NCBI GenBank assembly: GCA_015680685.1
Contig: MNCI01003111.1
Coordinates: 466,781-504,075, forward strand
Direction of reading: 5' to 3'
Length of the DNA stretch: 37,295 nt
Source: Gnetum montanum
Taxonomy: Eukaryota > Streptophyta > Gnetopsida > Gnetales > Gnetaceae
The position numbers and the translations under genes were made by a program. How positions within the stretch are numbered: the first letter of the stretch is position 1; every line of letters starts with the position of its first letter. Shown here piece by piece: positions 18,861 through 31,629 of the stretch. Under the pieces are notes generated by a model. That model had not been told where the DNA came from and did not search any database. It saw only the letters and a list, made by a program, of their open reading frames with translations.

Positions 18861-21037
18861 AACTCAAACCTTTCCATGAGTTCAAAAGAACCAGTGCAAG
18901 TAACACCTCATTGGATGGATAGCTACACTCAATTTTTTTGATCATCTCTTTACAACTAAATCATGGGGGAGATGGCCATCCATGCTAAGAAATTAAGTGG
19001 CTCCTATGTTTTTAACAATTTTTTGTCTTACCCATTTTTGTTTTACACTTTCTTTGTTTTATATTTTTTTTGTTTTACACTTTCTTTGATTTTACACCTT
19101 TTTGTTTTTATACTTTGTTATTTTTCACATTTTTTATTTTACAACATCATTAGAACATTTTATTTTTCTTGAATATTTTACAATTTCTTTTATATTTTAC
19201 CTTATTATGGTTTGATTTTTCCTATGTTTTTTAATAAATTACTTTGTTGTCAATAAGACACAATGATGCTATAGCTGTTTACTAATGTTGGTTTGTACTT
19301 AATGTTTTTGATTTCCTAATGTCTGATTTCTATCTTACAATTTTGATATTGATGACTAAGACAAAGTTTCTTCTTCATGGAATAGGCAATGAGTCCACGT
19401 CATCCACCCATCCACAACAATCTATGGTGTTCCTGGTTTTTGAAATATGAGGTCCTTTCTTCTAATGAAACTTTAACGAACTTGTGACCTTGGTAGTTTC
19501 CAAACATGGGGAAGGATCAAATAGATTGATAAGGGTGTGACTTCAAAAAGACTCGATGCTCTTTATACTTTTCCAAACTCTTGAGTGCAAGAGTGTTTTC
19601 ACGGATTTCTTATCATTCCACTATCAACCAATAATAGGAAGCTAAGTCTTTGAATGGTGTGGTTCCCATCCAAAAATCCATAAAAATATAAAATCCAAAA
19701 TGGTGGGAATTCAAAGCACACCCCTTAGATGAAGATAACGGGCTACAAGCACTAGTTATGGAACTAGAAAGACATGGTACTCATGCCTTAAGATCCCCTC
19801 TAACTAAGGCCCTTTCTTACTTCCTACTTCTCTTTTCTTCTCAAATAAGGAATAGTGTTTGATTTGTAGGAGAATTCTTATGTTTGAAGGGGTGGTCGGG
19901 TCTTAAAGTATCAATGCGAAGTCACTGAAAGTGGTTGGTTTTGATTTGGACTAAGGATGGACTTTATCGGGTCATTTAACCATCAAATCCACAAAGGACT
20001 ACATGTGACCATGATTAGGAACTCTATTCCACCTTCTCTCTTATCCACTAATACTTTCCATGATTCACCTCACTATTGATTTTTCATGTTTTTTTCAATG
20101 TCTTAGTTTGATGTGTTCAAATTCATAGGTAGATTCTTCCAGATTAAGTCCTTAACTTTCCATAACCATTAATCAATGGTGGAGCCCACAGACTCCTTGG
20201 TTCGAGGGTATGCAAGAGCAAAAAGGACATAAGCCTACTATGGGAAGGACCCACTTGCATATCTCTTGGTTGAGCAAGTTAAGTCCTTTTCCTTAGGAAT
20301 TCTTGCAATCAAATCTTTCATGCATCCCATTGATTATATCCAACTATGTGCTCCTTAAGATATTTTTCCATCAAAATTTCATTCTTCCAATCATTCTCTA
20401 ATTTTTATGAATTCATAAGCCCTCTTGTAGCATTTCATCATGTTCATGGCCTTTTTACTTCTCTGTAGATCCTAATTTCATGTTGAAACTTCTTGTATTT
20501 TTCAAATAATTTAATGTGAAAAATTTTCTTCATAGGCTTCGTCGACAAGGAGGGAATGTTTAGATGAGACCCTATTGACACAAGGCAAAAATCCTATAAA
20601 TATGCAGTGATACTTTGAAACTTTTTCACATTTGCTCAAAAATGAGGGGGGATTTTTTGAACTTTTCAAAGCCCAGAATCATCCAAGAGCCATAACTTCC
20701 TAACCATTTGTCCAATTCACTCTGTTCTTTAGTCCTGTAGCTATCGAAGGTAAGCTCTTCATTGTGGGGGCCATAAACCTTAGGTTTTTGATAGAAAATA
20801 TTTCAAAATTTTTCTAACTCCCACAAAGGTTTAATTAAGAAACTAACATCAAAACATCAATTTATGAAAGTTAAACACTTCCAACAAGTTCCAGTGACAT
20901 TTTAAATAAAATAACATTAAAATAATCAATCCCCATTTTCATAACTTAGCCTAAGTGTAACTGCCTAATGAGATAAGGTACTTAAAAGCTAAAAGTTACA
21001 CATTATATGCTAATCCTTGGTTATGTTATGACCACAT
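18861..21037 (+). other. Non-coding spacer between pol and third ORF (element E)
   Basis: Colinear with 2220-4296. A purine-rich CATGGGGGAGATGG at 18962-18975 opens it; a T-rich tract follows (19010-19190), whose reading frames are low-complexity shadows. A promoter-like module lies at 20536-20601 (GGCTTCGTCGAC and TATAAAT at 20595-20601), and the donor-like AAG|GTAAGC at 20750 matches that at 3990. Nothing else is recognisable. Confidence 0.55.
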
Positions 21038-22529
21038 ATTGCACCTAAAGAAAAGCATGCACAAGAGGGAGGACCATCCCAACCAAGGGACAAATGGCCA
21101 AAAACTAGAAGGGGCAAGGAACAAGCCCATGAGTAAGTAATTGAAACCAACATAACAGGACCTCTTTAGGAGGAGCCCGAAGTGGAATTTGTTAGGTAGA
21201 TTCCCGAAGAAGTGGTCATGACAAAAAAATCTCACTGAGATGAGGCACCCGAACCTAGACTGAACCTTGATGTCACCTTGATAAAGACATGTCTTAGGCA
21301 CATCACAAAAAAGGAGGTCCAAAACTCTGTACTTCAAGAGTTAAACTTTGGACCTTTCTTAGAGTTTGCACCTTCAAAAGTTAAAGTGCAATTGCAAAAC
21401 TCTCCCATGTGGCCCACCATCACTTTCAATGGGGGGTGATACATGGGAGAGATGTACCTATTTTGGAATAATTAGCAAGCTAGCTCAATAGTCAAAATCA
21501 AAGACATTTTAGTGTCCTACTTAGTGAAAGTGATTTTCAAAGCTCTTAGGTTATTAGAAATTCGGGAAAATTTTGTTGAAATTCCAATGCTAGTAGATCC
21601 AAGCATCAAGAAAGAATGGATGTAGTGGTGTTATGGAGTAGACCATCAAGAAAGAGTGCACTCACTAGGGTGGAATGCGCATACTTTAAGATCACAGGCT
21701 TTCACCTCAATACAATGGTGAGGCCAAACAAAATCATAGCCTTCTTTGCTCATGCGTGTGCCCCTCTAAGAAGTAGATTCCCAATCGACCTTCCACAGCT
21801 AATCTATCTTAAGATAGAGAAGCATTTTAAGGAAAATGAATGTGGAAGGAACGCACTCCCTTTTCTGTGCCTCATCAAAAAGTTATGAAATAGGGGAGGC
21901 ATAACCCGCTACACAAATGACATAGTCTAACATGCTTCGACTACCTCCTGGGTGAAAATGATTAAGGACAAGGTGCTTGCCAAAGTCATTCAAGAAGAGG
22001 AGCAGTAACAACCACCTTCACCACTCACTTATGAGAAAACACTAGAGGCCCACGATGCCATTAAGTGCATGTGTGAGCTCTAAGAGTAGCTCTTGCAATA
22101 GCAGCAGCAACAAGCAGGAACAAGTGGTGGTGACCCATCTGTGTACAAACTAACAATGAGCCATATTAATGAAGTGGCCCAAACTATAAGTTAGATGGAA
22201 GGTGGAGAGTCAATTTTCTTAACCCAAAGAATGCAAGTGCCCCCAAGGTCAAATCTTAGCATCCTAGAGGTAATGGTATCTCTATCGTAACAACAACAAT
22301 TCCTAGACATCTCTGAGAATGGTGCTATCTTCTTGGTGCATGTTGCGAAGGGTGAGGGGGCAACTATCTTGGTGATGTAGCATCATGGGTAGAAGAACGT
22401 AAGATGAAGGAATTGCCAGAGGTTGTAGTTACTGTAAGACAACCACAACTGCCTTAACCACCACATGCACCTGAAGTGGGAGAAGGCTCTTCAAAGCCTT
22501 AGGAGCCTCCACCACCTAGGACCATTTGA
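21038..22529 (+). pseudogene. Third ORF of element E, start lost and coiled coil deleted
   Basis: Homologous to 4297-7117. The start position has ATT for ATG at 21038 (ATT-Ala-Pro-Lys), followed by GGPSQPRDKWPK with stops. The conserved domain lies at about 21676-21885: YFKITGFHLNTMVRPNKI, LPQLIYLKIEKHF, NALPFLCLIKKL. This resembles the plant domain often labelled putative plant transposon protein. Ile-Asn-Glu and Gln-rich text follows (PSVYKLTMSHINEVAQ). At about 22400 the frame jumps to the C-terminal end (PEVGEGSSKP, EPPPPRTI, stop at 22529), so about 1.3 kb of coiled coil present in element B is missing. The domain and both ends are kept in both copies, so it is a real family gene. Confidence 0.6.
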
Positions 22530-22747
22530 TATTCTTTGTTATCTTCATGTCGTCAAAGGAGTTGTGACTATTAGTTTTTTCCTTATGTTCAATTTTTTTG
22601 TTTTGAACACCAAAATTTTGTAATGATTGTAAAATCGTACACTTAGACACTCAGTTTTTGTTGTGTTTTTTTTGTTTGTCTATAGTCAATCAATAATCTC
22701 ATAACTTTCCAAATTTTGTAGAGAACTTGAGGATGAGTTTTTAATTA

Positions 22748-22759
22748 GTCATGGGGATA
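22748..22759 (+). other. Polypurine tract (element E)
   Basis: GTCATGGGGATA directly precedes the LTR start TGATGAGT at 22760, as at 7348-7357 in element B. Confidence 0.55.
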
Positions 22760-23634
22760 TGATGAGTTTTCATGATTTGGAAACATCGATGAGATGTTAG
22801 TGACATGATCTCATCAATGGGATCTCTTTGATGTGATCCTGTCAATGTAGGGTTTGACCTGTTGACATGTACCTATAAATGAGGCATCCTGTTTTACCTA
22901 TAAATGGGTGCCTACCCATCACATTTATGGCATAAGTCTCATAGTTGTAGTAAAGCTTTAGCATTTCTTACCACCCAAAAGTTAGAATATTTCTTGAGTT
23001 CTCATAGTAGGAGTCAAAGAGTGTATAGATCTTTATTCGAACACTATTGTACCTAAGCACTTCAATGTGTACAGCAATAAAGATGAGCTTTTTGATCAAA
23101 CCTTGCAGCACTTGGAATAGATTAATTATTTTCTTTAAACATTTAATATTCAAGAAATTTCCTTTAATGTTCTTAAGTAATTAAGTGATTAATTAATATA
23201 GGTTAAATAGCAAACATAAGTACAACCACTTTGAGCATATGTCTAACACTTGGGTAATCTCAGTAATGCTTAACATTTGGTAACCCAGTAGTGTTAGACA
23301 TGTTCAAGATGTGTATGACAAGTGGGAATAGATGCTTATGTTAGGATTAGTTAAGGATTAGCTAGTTATTAGATTAATTTAGTAATTAATTATTATATTC
23401 TTCATTCTTTATTCTTAGGGAACTTAAAACATAAAAGAGAAAATGATAAAAATCATGTACCTTAGTTACACTTAACCATACCCTTGAACTTCACAAGTGG
23501 AATTGGAAAGATAATAATTGCAACAATCATAACCTAGTATACGTAAAGAACTAAAATCTATGAAATTTCACTAGATCACTGAATCCACGTTAGTGATTCA
23601 TATGGTTAGTGTATGATATACTTACTACTCATCA
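22760..23634 (+). mobile_element. Complete Athila LTR shared by elements E and F
   Basis: The 875-bp LTR starts TGATGAGT and ends ACTCATCA, a perfect 8-base inverted terminal repeat. On the left it is joined to the polypurine tract of element E, on the right to the primer-binding site of element F, so one LTR serves two internal regions. Three 14-base units beginning GATCTCATC, GATCTCTTT and GATCCTGTC lie upstream of TATA boxes at 22874-22880 and 22899-22905. AATAAA at 23075 is a candidate poly(A) signal. Confidence 0.85.
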
Positions 23635-23635
23635 T

Positions 23636-23653
23636 TGGCACTATTGTTGGGGA
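23636..23653 (+). other. Primer-binding site, tRNA-Asp type, decayed (element F)
   Basis: TGGCACTATTGTTGGGGA starts two bases after the LTR end. The usual Athila/Tat site TGGCGCCGTTGCCGGGGA differs only by changes at C or G positions, in the direction expected from deamination of methylated cytosine. Confidence 0.8.
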
Positions 23654-23783
23654 TTTTAGTTTGATACATGCAGTATCTAGGACTTAGTAAAAAATAATTC
23701 AACATCGTTGGATCGAAAAACTCACAATCATTCTAACTAATAATAATTGTAAAAAGCACGTTGATTTTTTCTTCTAATCCAAA

Positions 23784-26100
23784 ATGTCTTCTTCTCATAG
23801 GGATGATTCTTCATAGAAATTGGAGCACACATCTAATCAAAGGAATGAATAATCAAATCAACCATTGCCCATAATTTCACCTTCATTCTACATTACGATG
23901 ACCAAATGTAGTGGAGGGACATAGAGAACAATAATGTGTTGCTGCCTGATTAATCAGTTTTTGCGATGCTCCAAAAAACTCTTATAAGGTTAGGCATTTA
24001 AGGGCTCCATGCTGAGTATGTTGTGCAAGATCATGACTCTAGGGATTACCATCCCACCAAAGCATAATGTAAAGTTGATTGAGAGTAGGATAAGTGCTAT
24101 GAAGTTAAGAAGGGGAAATAGTTCAATAACCCCTTATTCCTACTAGGCCAAAAAGGTAGTGAGGATCACTTCTCTAGGGGTTCTCATTTCATTGACTCTC
24201 CTCCCCTTGGTTTCGACAAAGGGGACTTGAACTAGAATTTACACTCTAATGTAAACAATCCTAGTTCAGGTAAGAATGAGTCCTGTGATCATGAAGGATC
24301 CAAAGGTGAAAGCCATGGTAGGAACAAGGATAGGAATCACAATGATGATCATGGATGTGACCACCAAAGAGACAGTGGGAGGCACTGCAGTGTTGGTCCT
24401 TCTTCTTCTTCATCTTCATCATCCTCTTCTTCCTCCTCTAGCTCCAATCGAAGCTATAGAGGATGTGACCATGATGAAGGTGACTAGTAGGATAGAGATT
24501 ATCATGATCATAGGGCCTATTAGACTAGTCAAGATCAGGGGCATGGACAATCAAGGGAGGCTCACAACCACAAGAGAAGAAATAGCAAAGGGTATCATAG
24601 GCATCATGGCCATCACAAAGTCCATGATTATGATCAACCTTTGCTTGCTATTCGAAATATGTTGAACATTGCATAGACAGTGAGAATTCCAACAAGGCAT
24701 GTGAAGGATAGTCGAATAAAGAGGTTGGATATGAAAAATATCCCCAAGTTTAAAGGGGGATATAACTTAGATCCGTAGAACCACCTACAAGCCTTTCACA
24801 ATGCATATGCCTTGTAGAACATAGAGAATGAATGGTAAAAACTTAACTTGTTCCCTAGGACACTCATAAAAGAAGCTAAAAGTTGGTACTATTCCTTAGA
24901 GCGAGAATCAATCTATAGATGGAGTATGATGCTTGAACTATTCAATGACAAGTATCAGATGTCCTCATGAGTGTCCAACTTAAGAAAGTAGATCCAAGGT
25001 TGGGGACAAGAAACACATGAACCCTTGGATGCAACCATGGGTAGGTACTATTCTCTTTTGCACCAATGTCTTGGAAATGGTACTCTCAAAAGAAGTAGTT
25101 TTGCCATATCAAAGATAGGCTCTAATTAGAAACAAGGAGAACTCTTAGGGTCTATGCCCAAGGGAGACTATCAAAACTAAGAGTCCATTAGATCCAAAAG
25201 CTCAGTGAGCAAGTTGCTAATGAAGAAGGAGAGCAAAGAAATAGAGAAAGTGCAGAGTAATATAACCAAGACCCTTCCATCAAAAAAAGGGAAGTCCAAT
25301 TTTATGACAATGAGGAGGAGGCATCACTTGATAAGGTGATGCAATGAAAGACCTTACTAATCTAGAAGTCTATTTCAATAATTTCATCTAAGGTAGACAA
25401 AATGTGGAACTCTTTGGATGAAAAGTTTCAAATCACTATGAAAATAGTAGAGGCATCCAAAGAGTAAAGTAGTAATCATGACTGCAAGAGAAGGAAGGAA
25501 GCTGCACCAAAGGGGTAAGGGAAAAGTTGCTACCGTAGAGGAGGTTGTGGAGTCCAAATTGAATGATAATGATGGGAGTGCCATCTACCAATATGAACAT
25601 CCTAAGGGATGTTGCCCCATTATGTGACACTTGTAAGAATTTGGGATGTATGCTCTAAATCCAAGATTGGCAAGAAGGCAAGCATCCAGAAGATTGCCTT
25701 ATCCTCAAGGTAATCCCAAGTAATTCCTCTAGAAACAAGAAGCCTATTATCTAAGTGGGGCTCCACCACAACCATTTGAGTAGTATCAATAGTGGCAGTA
25801 TGCATAGTCATGGGGGATGCCACCACCAAGGTAGCAGTACCCTTATAGATAGCCAGATTCATATGGGTACTATGTTCAGCAACCCATGTCTCTTAGTAAC
25901 TCTTCCAGTCATGCCTCATTACAACATTACTACTACCCTCCTAAGTATTATAAAGCTCATACTCCATCTCCTATAGGGGAATCCCCATATCCTTATCATC
26001 CTCCTCAGCCTTCTATGCATGTCCTTCAATCCAATTACTGCCTGCTCCATCAATGCAAGGAAAAATTCTAGCCCAACCGCAACAATGTAATACTACCAAG
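23784..26100 (+). pseudogene. gag: Athila gag with capsid core (element F)
   Basis: It starts MSSSHRDDSS at 23784. The real frame is broken but readable. A run of 15 Ser codons lies at 24401-24445 (mixed TCT, TCA, TCC and AGC codons), then a His/Asp-rich stretch (SKGYHRHHGHHKVHDYD). The capsid core of the retrotransposon gag family follows at about 24740-25000: IPKFKGGYNLDP-NHLQAFHNAY and EAKSWYYSLERESIYRW. The C-terminal part is Lys/Glu-rich, then Gln/Pro/Tyr-rich (GMPPPR-QYPYR, YYYPPKYYKAHTPSP), with no CCHC knuckle visible. The open frame at 24276-24665 is a shadow in another phase. Gag would form the virus-like particle; many stops prevent it here. Confidence 0.75.
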
Positions 26101-26189
26101 GCTATTAACTTACAACTAGCTTTTCAATTGAGTGGTTCAGAAACCAGATCCTAAAAAAGACCATTCTTTCAAACTAATAGTCCTTCAAA

Positions 26190-26790
26190 GCCCTCATTGA
26201 CTCATGCAACTCATAACCCTGCTTCTCCCTCATCCTCTACATCCAATCCACTCAAGTCCCCTTCAAACCAAATGCCTCCTAAAGTGCATACTATCATGTT
26301 AACCCAAGTGGTAACTAATTGGATAAAGGTTACCCACCTTCCTTAGGAAAGATTTGATCTTGGTAATCCCTTAATCTATTTGCAAATCACTGAGAATGAG
26401 CCTTGTAAAGCTATTCTAAATTTAGGTTATGATGTCAATATAATTTCTCATGAGATGTACAAATCCTGGAACCTGCCTCCACTCAAGAAGAGTAACATTC
26501 TCGTTGAGTTAGCATACTAGTCCATCTCTATTCCCTTGGGACTAGTGGAGGACATTGTTACCACCATCTATTGGTGGCCCTATCCTATTGACTTTCTAGT
26601 GATTTGTGTTAACCATTATAAGGGGGACTTCCCAATCATCATTAGAAGGGCTTGGCTAAGCACCATTGATGCATGGCTGAGCATTAGAGACATTTCCTTG
26701 GAGATTTTCAAGGAAAATGCATTTGGAAAGATTGAGAAGAAGAGAGTTCTATGCATCACGTACAGTGATACATGGTACAACTGTGTGTAG
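26190..26790 (+). pseudogene. pro: Retropepsin-like protease (element F)
   Basis: Colinear with 15190-15846. The active-site region reads ILNLGYDVNIISHEMY, so the catalytic Asp is changed to Asn in addition to stops upstream. The second half is open at 26536-26790: GLVEDIVTTIYWW, then RRAWLSTIDAWLSIRDISL. Confidence 0.7.
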
Positions 26791-27029
26791 AAACTATGTG
26801 CCATAAAAAGTACATTAATCACAACATGTAGACAATGTGTAGACAAGTCTGAAATACAAAGGTACCTATATGCAATAGTCATAAAAAAAGAGGGCACCTA
26901 GTGGTTGACAACTAATCTAAAAAGCAACTCAACAGATTGCATGAAACTAATTGAGAGCTTAATAAGTGCTTGTGTTGAAGGCATGGATGAGCTAGAGAGA
27001 GTTTATCACCAACTCTTTGATGCTAAAAT

Positions 27030-28170
27030 TGATGACACTTATTGGGGAGAGTTGGAAATCCTTGAAAATTTCAAACATGGATCCTTAGAGTTGAAAAATC
27101 TACTTTTCTGCATGGAGTATACTTTTCTAAAAAATGGAAAGCTAGAGATAATCAATGCCAATCTTGCTCCTAAATAGAAAGAGAAGTTGTTGGCTATGGT
27201 TAAAACATGGCCAACAACCTTTGCTTGGTCATATCCTAAACACACTAGGATTGATTCTAGGATATGCTAGCATTGCATTTATATTGATGCTTCCATGAAG
27301 CCAAAAAGGTAGCTACAACAACGGTTGAATCCCAAATTGAACCAAATTGTTAAGAAGGAGATTGAAAAAATCCTCAAGGAAGGGTTCATCTATCCCATTG
27401 TGGATACTAAGTGGATTAGCCCATTTGTAATCATACCAAAGAAAGATGAAAAGTGGAGGGTTTGTATTGACTTTAGGTTATTAAACATGGTGACCCAAAA
27501 GATCATTTCTTATTGCAATTTGTGGACTAGGTGATTAACACTATCTTTGGGCGTTGCTTTTATAGCTTTCTAGATGGTTATAGTGGTTATAACTAGATTC
27601 AAATTGCATCAAAGGATTAGGCCAAAACTACATTCACGAGTACCTAGGAGATTTTTGCATATAGAAAGATGTCATTTGGTCTATGTAATGCCCCTGCAAC
27701 CTTCCAATGCCTTATCCTTAGCATTTTTCAACAGTAAATTGGTAGTGGGGTGGAAGTCTTCATGGATGACTTCTCCACCTATGGGGCTACCTTTGAGGAA
27801 GCCCTAGACCACCTTGAGCAAGTGCTTAAAAGATGTGTGGAGACTAATCTTTGGCTTAATTGGCAAAAGAGCCACCTAATGGTCCAATAATGCATTGTGC
27901 TAGGGCATAGAATCTCACAAGCAAGGATTGAGATGGATCCTAAAAAAATTAGGGTCATCCAAGGAATAACCCACCAACTGGAAACCATTAAAGATGTCTG
28001 GTGACTCCTTGGCAACATTGGCTACTACTAGTAATTCATAAAGAATTTTTCTAAGATTGTTAAATCATTGGTGGAGCTAATAAAGAAATATGCTCCGTTC
28101 ATATGGATCAAGGAATGTGAAAAGGCATTTCAGCAACTTAAAGAAAAGCTTGTAGAAACTCCAATTCTAC
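27030..28170 (+). pseudogene. pol: Ty3/gypsy reverse transcriptase (element F)
   Basis: This is the better preserved RT of the window. The linker ELEILENFKHGSLELKNL is followed by LNPKLNQIVKKEIEKILKEG, FIYPIVDTKWISPFVIIPKK and WRVCIDFRLLNMVT. After a frameshift come DGYSGYN, FGLCNAPATFQC and the catalytic box FMDD at 27759-27770 (VEVFMDDFSTYG), then LEQVLKRCVETNLWLNWQKS and CIVLGHRISQ. Stops such as VQ*CIVLGH, likely a Glu or Gln codon before decay, break it. The order and wording are those of Athila pol. RNase H follows without a gap. Confidence 0.8.
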
Positions 28171-28189
28171 GATAATCTAACTGGTCCCA

Positions 28190-28465
28190 ACCATTTCACA
28201 TCATGATGGATGCATCGAACTATGACTTGGGAGCCATGCTCACATAGTTGGACAATCAAAAACAACCTTACTACATCCACTACATGAGCTAAAGCATTGT
28301 GGGTGCATAGTTGAACTACACCACAATGGAGAAAGTGCTAATGACAATGGTGTATGTCTTAGAGAAATTCAGGCACTATGTGCTTGGATACAAGGTCTTC
28401 ATGCACATAAACCATAATGTAATTTGCTTCCTTATGAACAAGCCAATGGTGAGTCCCTATATCAT
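28190..28465 (+). pseudogene. pol: RNase H of pol, truncated (element F)
   Basis: PFHIMMDASNYDLGAMLT keeps the first Asp, YTTMEKVLMTMVYVLEKF the Glu, and YKVFMHINHNVICFLMNKPM follows. Similarity to 17400-17455 of element E stops at about 28465, after NKPMVSPY; everything to the right is unrelated. No integrase, third ORF or 3' LTR of this element is in the window. Confidence 0.7.
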
Positions 28466-28911
28466 AGAATAAAAAAGACAATGTAAGCAATATCCTAAGG
28501 ATAGACAAGTACTCAAAACCCTGACACAACTTTCTCTCACACAAGGTTCAAAGCTATACAAGAATAACTTCCTTTCACTCCCTTACACAATGGCCAAAAA
28601 TGGCTTCCCACTAAAGTGCTCAAGAAGAGCTTAACTCTCCTTTCTCAAAATGACTCTTAGACTTCCTCTTCAAAATTCTCTCACAAGATTAGGCTCTTGA
28701 TGCTAACTTATTCCTCTTTTTGATGACCTCTCATCTTCCATTGGCATTTCAAATTCAAATATATGACAATTGGAATTTTCCCTTGAAATCACTTTATTTT
28801 CTACAAAGATGTCTTGCTAGAATGTTGAAGTGTTATAGGTGAGATGTATTTAGTGACATTTTAAATCCCAAAGAAATATTAACTTCTAAGAAAATCTTGG
28901 AAGATGTTTAA
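28466..28911. other. Unrecognised sequence right of the truncated element F
   Basis: No gene is seen. The sequence starts with AATAAAAAAGAC directly at the point where element F ends. It has no LTR-like terminal motifs and no reading frame of note. It may be the end of another inserted repeat. Confidence 0.4.
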
Positions 28912-30880
28912 TGTTACATCCCATCCAAAGATAGTAGGTATGGTCATACGCTTATGATTTATACATTACGTGTGGAGTTCCAGCTGGTTGTTAGGGATGA
29001 TTTAATGTATTTTATATGTTATGAGGCTTTGTCTTTATGTTACAATTATGATGTCTTTACATGCTTAGCTAACATAACTATGTACACTAGCCCTATGTGA
29101 TGTGTTAGACAGGTGAGGTTGCTGGCAAGGGTGTTGGATTGGGGTATAATAACACCTATTTGGTATGTCTTCATGCTTTATGTGTGATTTTGGTATTTAT
29201 GAATTTACACTATAGTACTATGTTGCATGATGTTCATGTGTGATTTTAGCATGTGAAGATGTAGAGCATTTAATAAGGATCTCATAGGTTCAAAAAATTT
29301 TTAATTTGGAGTTTCAGTGTGGTTGTTATGCATGTTGGAAGTTTAAGGTATTAGTTTAAGGAAATAAAAGAAAAGCAACTTATATGAAAAAAATATCGTT
29401 AAAAAAGTAAAAAGTCAAATTTATTTATGCACATGATGCATGGCATCTGGAGAAAAGAAATGCATCATTATTTTTGTTTAACATAAAATATATGCTTTAC
29501 ACATATTTTTATTGGATGTGTTTTTTATTTCTTTTTCATACCACCACTTCACCCCCGCTTGCCATAGAAATTGGGTTTTGGGTTCTATTTTTTCTCTGTC
29601 ACATTAACAAAAACGCATAGGAGCCTGTTCTTTCATTTTTCTTTCTTCCCTCCTCTTCTGTTTCATATTTTTCTAAATTCTAAACTCTGTGGACAATTTT
29701 TACTTACTCTAAACCTAGATTTGGGATTGCTGCGATCATATCTACATGGGTGCAAAACTTGTTGGGAGCAAAATGGAGTCCTACCAAATTTTTGAGGGTC
29801 TTCTACTTGTTTTGGCATTTTTGCCTAAAAATTTTAATTGGTGGGTTGTCTTTACCTTTTCCTTGTATTTTTGTGTTGGATTAGTGTATATGATTATGCA
29901 ATGTGGGTGTGTGGGTTAGATAGCTCAAGGATTGAGCTTGGACATGTTATTTTGTCTATTTCCTGAAATTGTTCAATTTTGGTTACGAATTATGTATTAA
30001 TATATATGCAATGCATGGGATGATGTGGACTTGTAGAATATGATATGTGGTGTTGATAAGAATAGTATGATTGGAATATGATATTTGTGGGGCCTATTGG
30101 GATGCCAGCATTTTTTAGAGTTCCTATCCTTCCTCGTGGTAATTAAATATTATTTTATTAATCAAACTTTGAATGCACATAACTTTGCTTCAAGGAGTCC
30201 AATTTAGGTAAAATTAATGTCGTTAGGATCATTTTGGGAAGTACTTTCTAATCATGGGACTAGTTTTCTCTTTGGGCATATATCATTTTGAAGGTTATTA
30301 TAGTGGTCTTTTGTCTAGAAGTATATGTCATTTGAGAAATATGGTATTGTTTTGTCATATCAAGGTATTCCTGTTGTTTTGGAAAATCGTGGTATTATTT
30401 TCATGGAATGACTATAGCTATTAGGGGTGGATATGTGTGGTTATGTTTGTTTGGGTGTCTTGTGCTTATAACATGCGTTAGCTTAAGTTAACTGAATTGT
30501 GTACATGTTTTTGTGACGATGCTTGTGATGGTCATTGGTGGGTGGTGCTAGCATGAGGATGTGAACCAATTGGTGATGAGGCCCCTTGGAGGTAGTATGG
30601 ATTCACCCCCACTATGATGCATCAATGAGGCTCCTATCTCAGGCCTCATCTCTAGAGTGGAAGAGTGTAGGTGTGTTTGTCCCTACAGTTGGTGCGTAGC
30701 ATTGGTGTGTTCGTCCCTATTGCCAAAAGCGAAACCAAAATGTCTTATGGATAACCATTGAAATCACATGAGCTACCGAGCGCCACCTAACCTCTACTTG
30801 ATCTCCTTATTAAGATGTAATTTGTAGCTACATTAGTAGCTAATCATACTCCATCCATAAATCAAGTAACATAATCATGA
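28912..30880 (+). repeat. LTR-like start (TGTTACATCCC) and following non-coding sequence
   Basis: TGTTACATCCC at 28912 resembles the start of chromovirus-type plant LTRs (TGTTACACCCC or TGTAACACCCC). The stretch has no gene; a pyrimidine-rich tract at 29625-29680 (CTTTCTTCCCTCCTCTTC) looks like a 5' leader. I could not find a matching LTR end or target duplication, so a solo LTR is only a possibility. Confidence 0.25.
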
Positions 30881-31629
30881 TTTAGCTAACCACACTTTGA
30901 AAGCTATATAAGGAAGTGTGTGACCAATGTATCAATAACTCAACCTAATAGAAAAGAGCATTTTGTTAAGAGACGAAAATAAGAGGGAGTGGAGAGAATC
31001 AAGAGAGGAGAAAACTCATCAAGAGGTGGAATGTTCTCTTAAGAATTTCCTCCTCCAATTATGATTTCATATAAGATAATGTAAGGAACTCCTTCATCAT
31101 TTTAGAGTAGAGTCAAGAGTGTCATATGCACCTTCTCAAGAGTCATTGTATTGATGCATCAATTCATTTATGCTAGTAATAGAAGCTTATGATTTGCCTC
31201 CATTTATATGTTGTTTACTCTATTAAGTTTCAATAGTTTGATGCTCTCTCTCTATATTAGAATGTTATATGAATAGGTCTCTCATGGTTGCCAAGATAGA
31301 AAGAAAAACAAAATATTAGTTTCATCAATTTTAGCATATCATTTGTATAATCTATTTCATCTTTATTTCATTATCTTAAGCAGATTAACTTTTCAACCCT
31401 ATTTGAAGATATTAAAGAAACCATTAAAAAGAAGCTTAAAAATCCAAGTCCCATTGAGTCATGACCCCCTAGAATGATCTCAGAGTGAGTGAAAGCTAAT
31501 CTTTATTAGTAGTGGAGCATTTTTGAGCACCTTAAGTGCATTTTGGTTACCAAAATATTGTCAAAACATGAATACAAGCTATTGCTTCATCTTAATACCA
31601 TTTTCATCAATAAATCCATTTTATGTAAT
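30881..31629 (+). other. Non-coding stretch with a TATA-like box
   Basis: CTATATAAGGAAG at 30904-30916 looks like a plant TATA box. A purine-rich segment (AAGAGGGAGTGGAGAGAATC) at about 30988-31008 follows. This could be the promoter part of an LTR, but no coding sequence is attached. Confidence 0.25.

Noticed and set aside
24276-24665. Open frame of 129 codons rich in Met, Ile and Thr
   Set aside because: It is out of phase with the gag frame, which here reads a Ser run and a His/Asp-rich stretch matching the element E copy.
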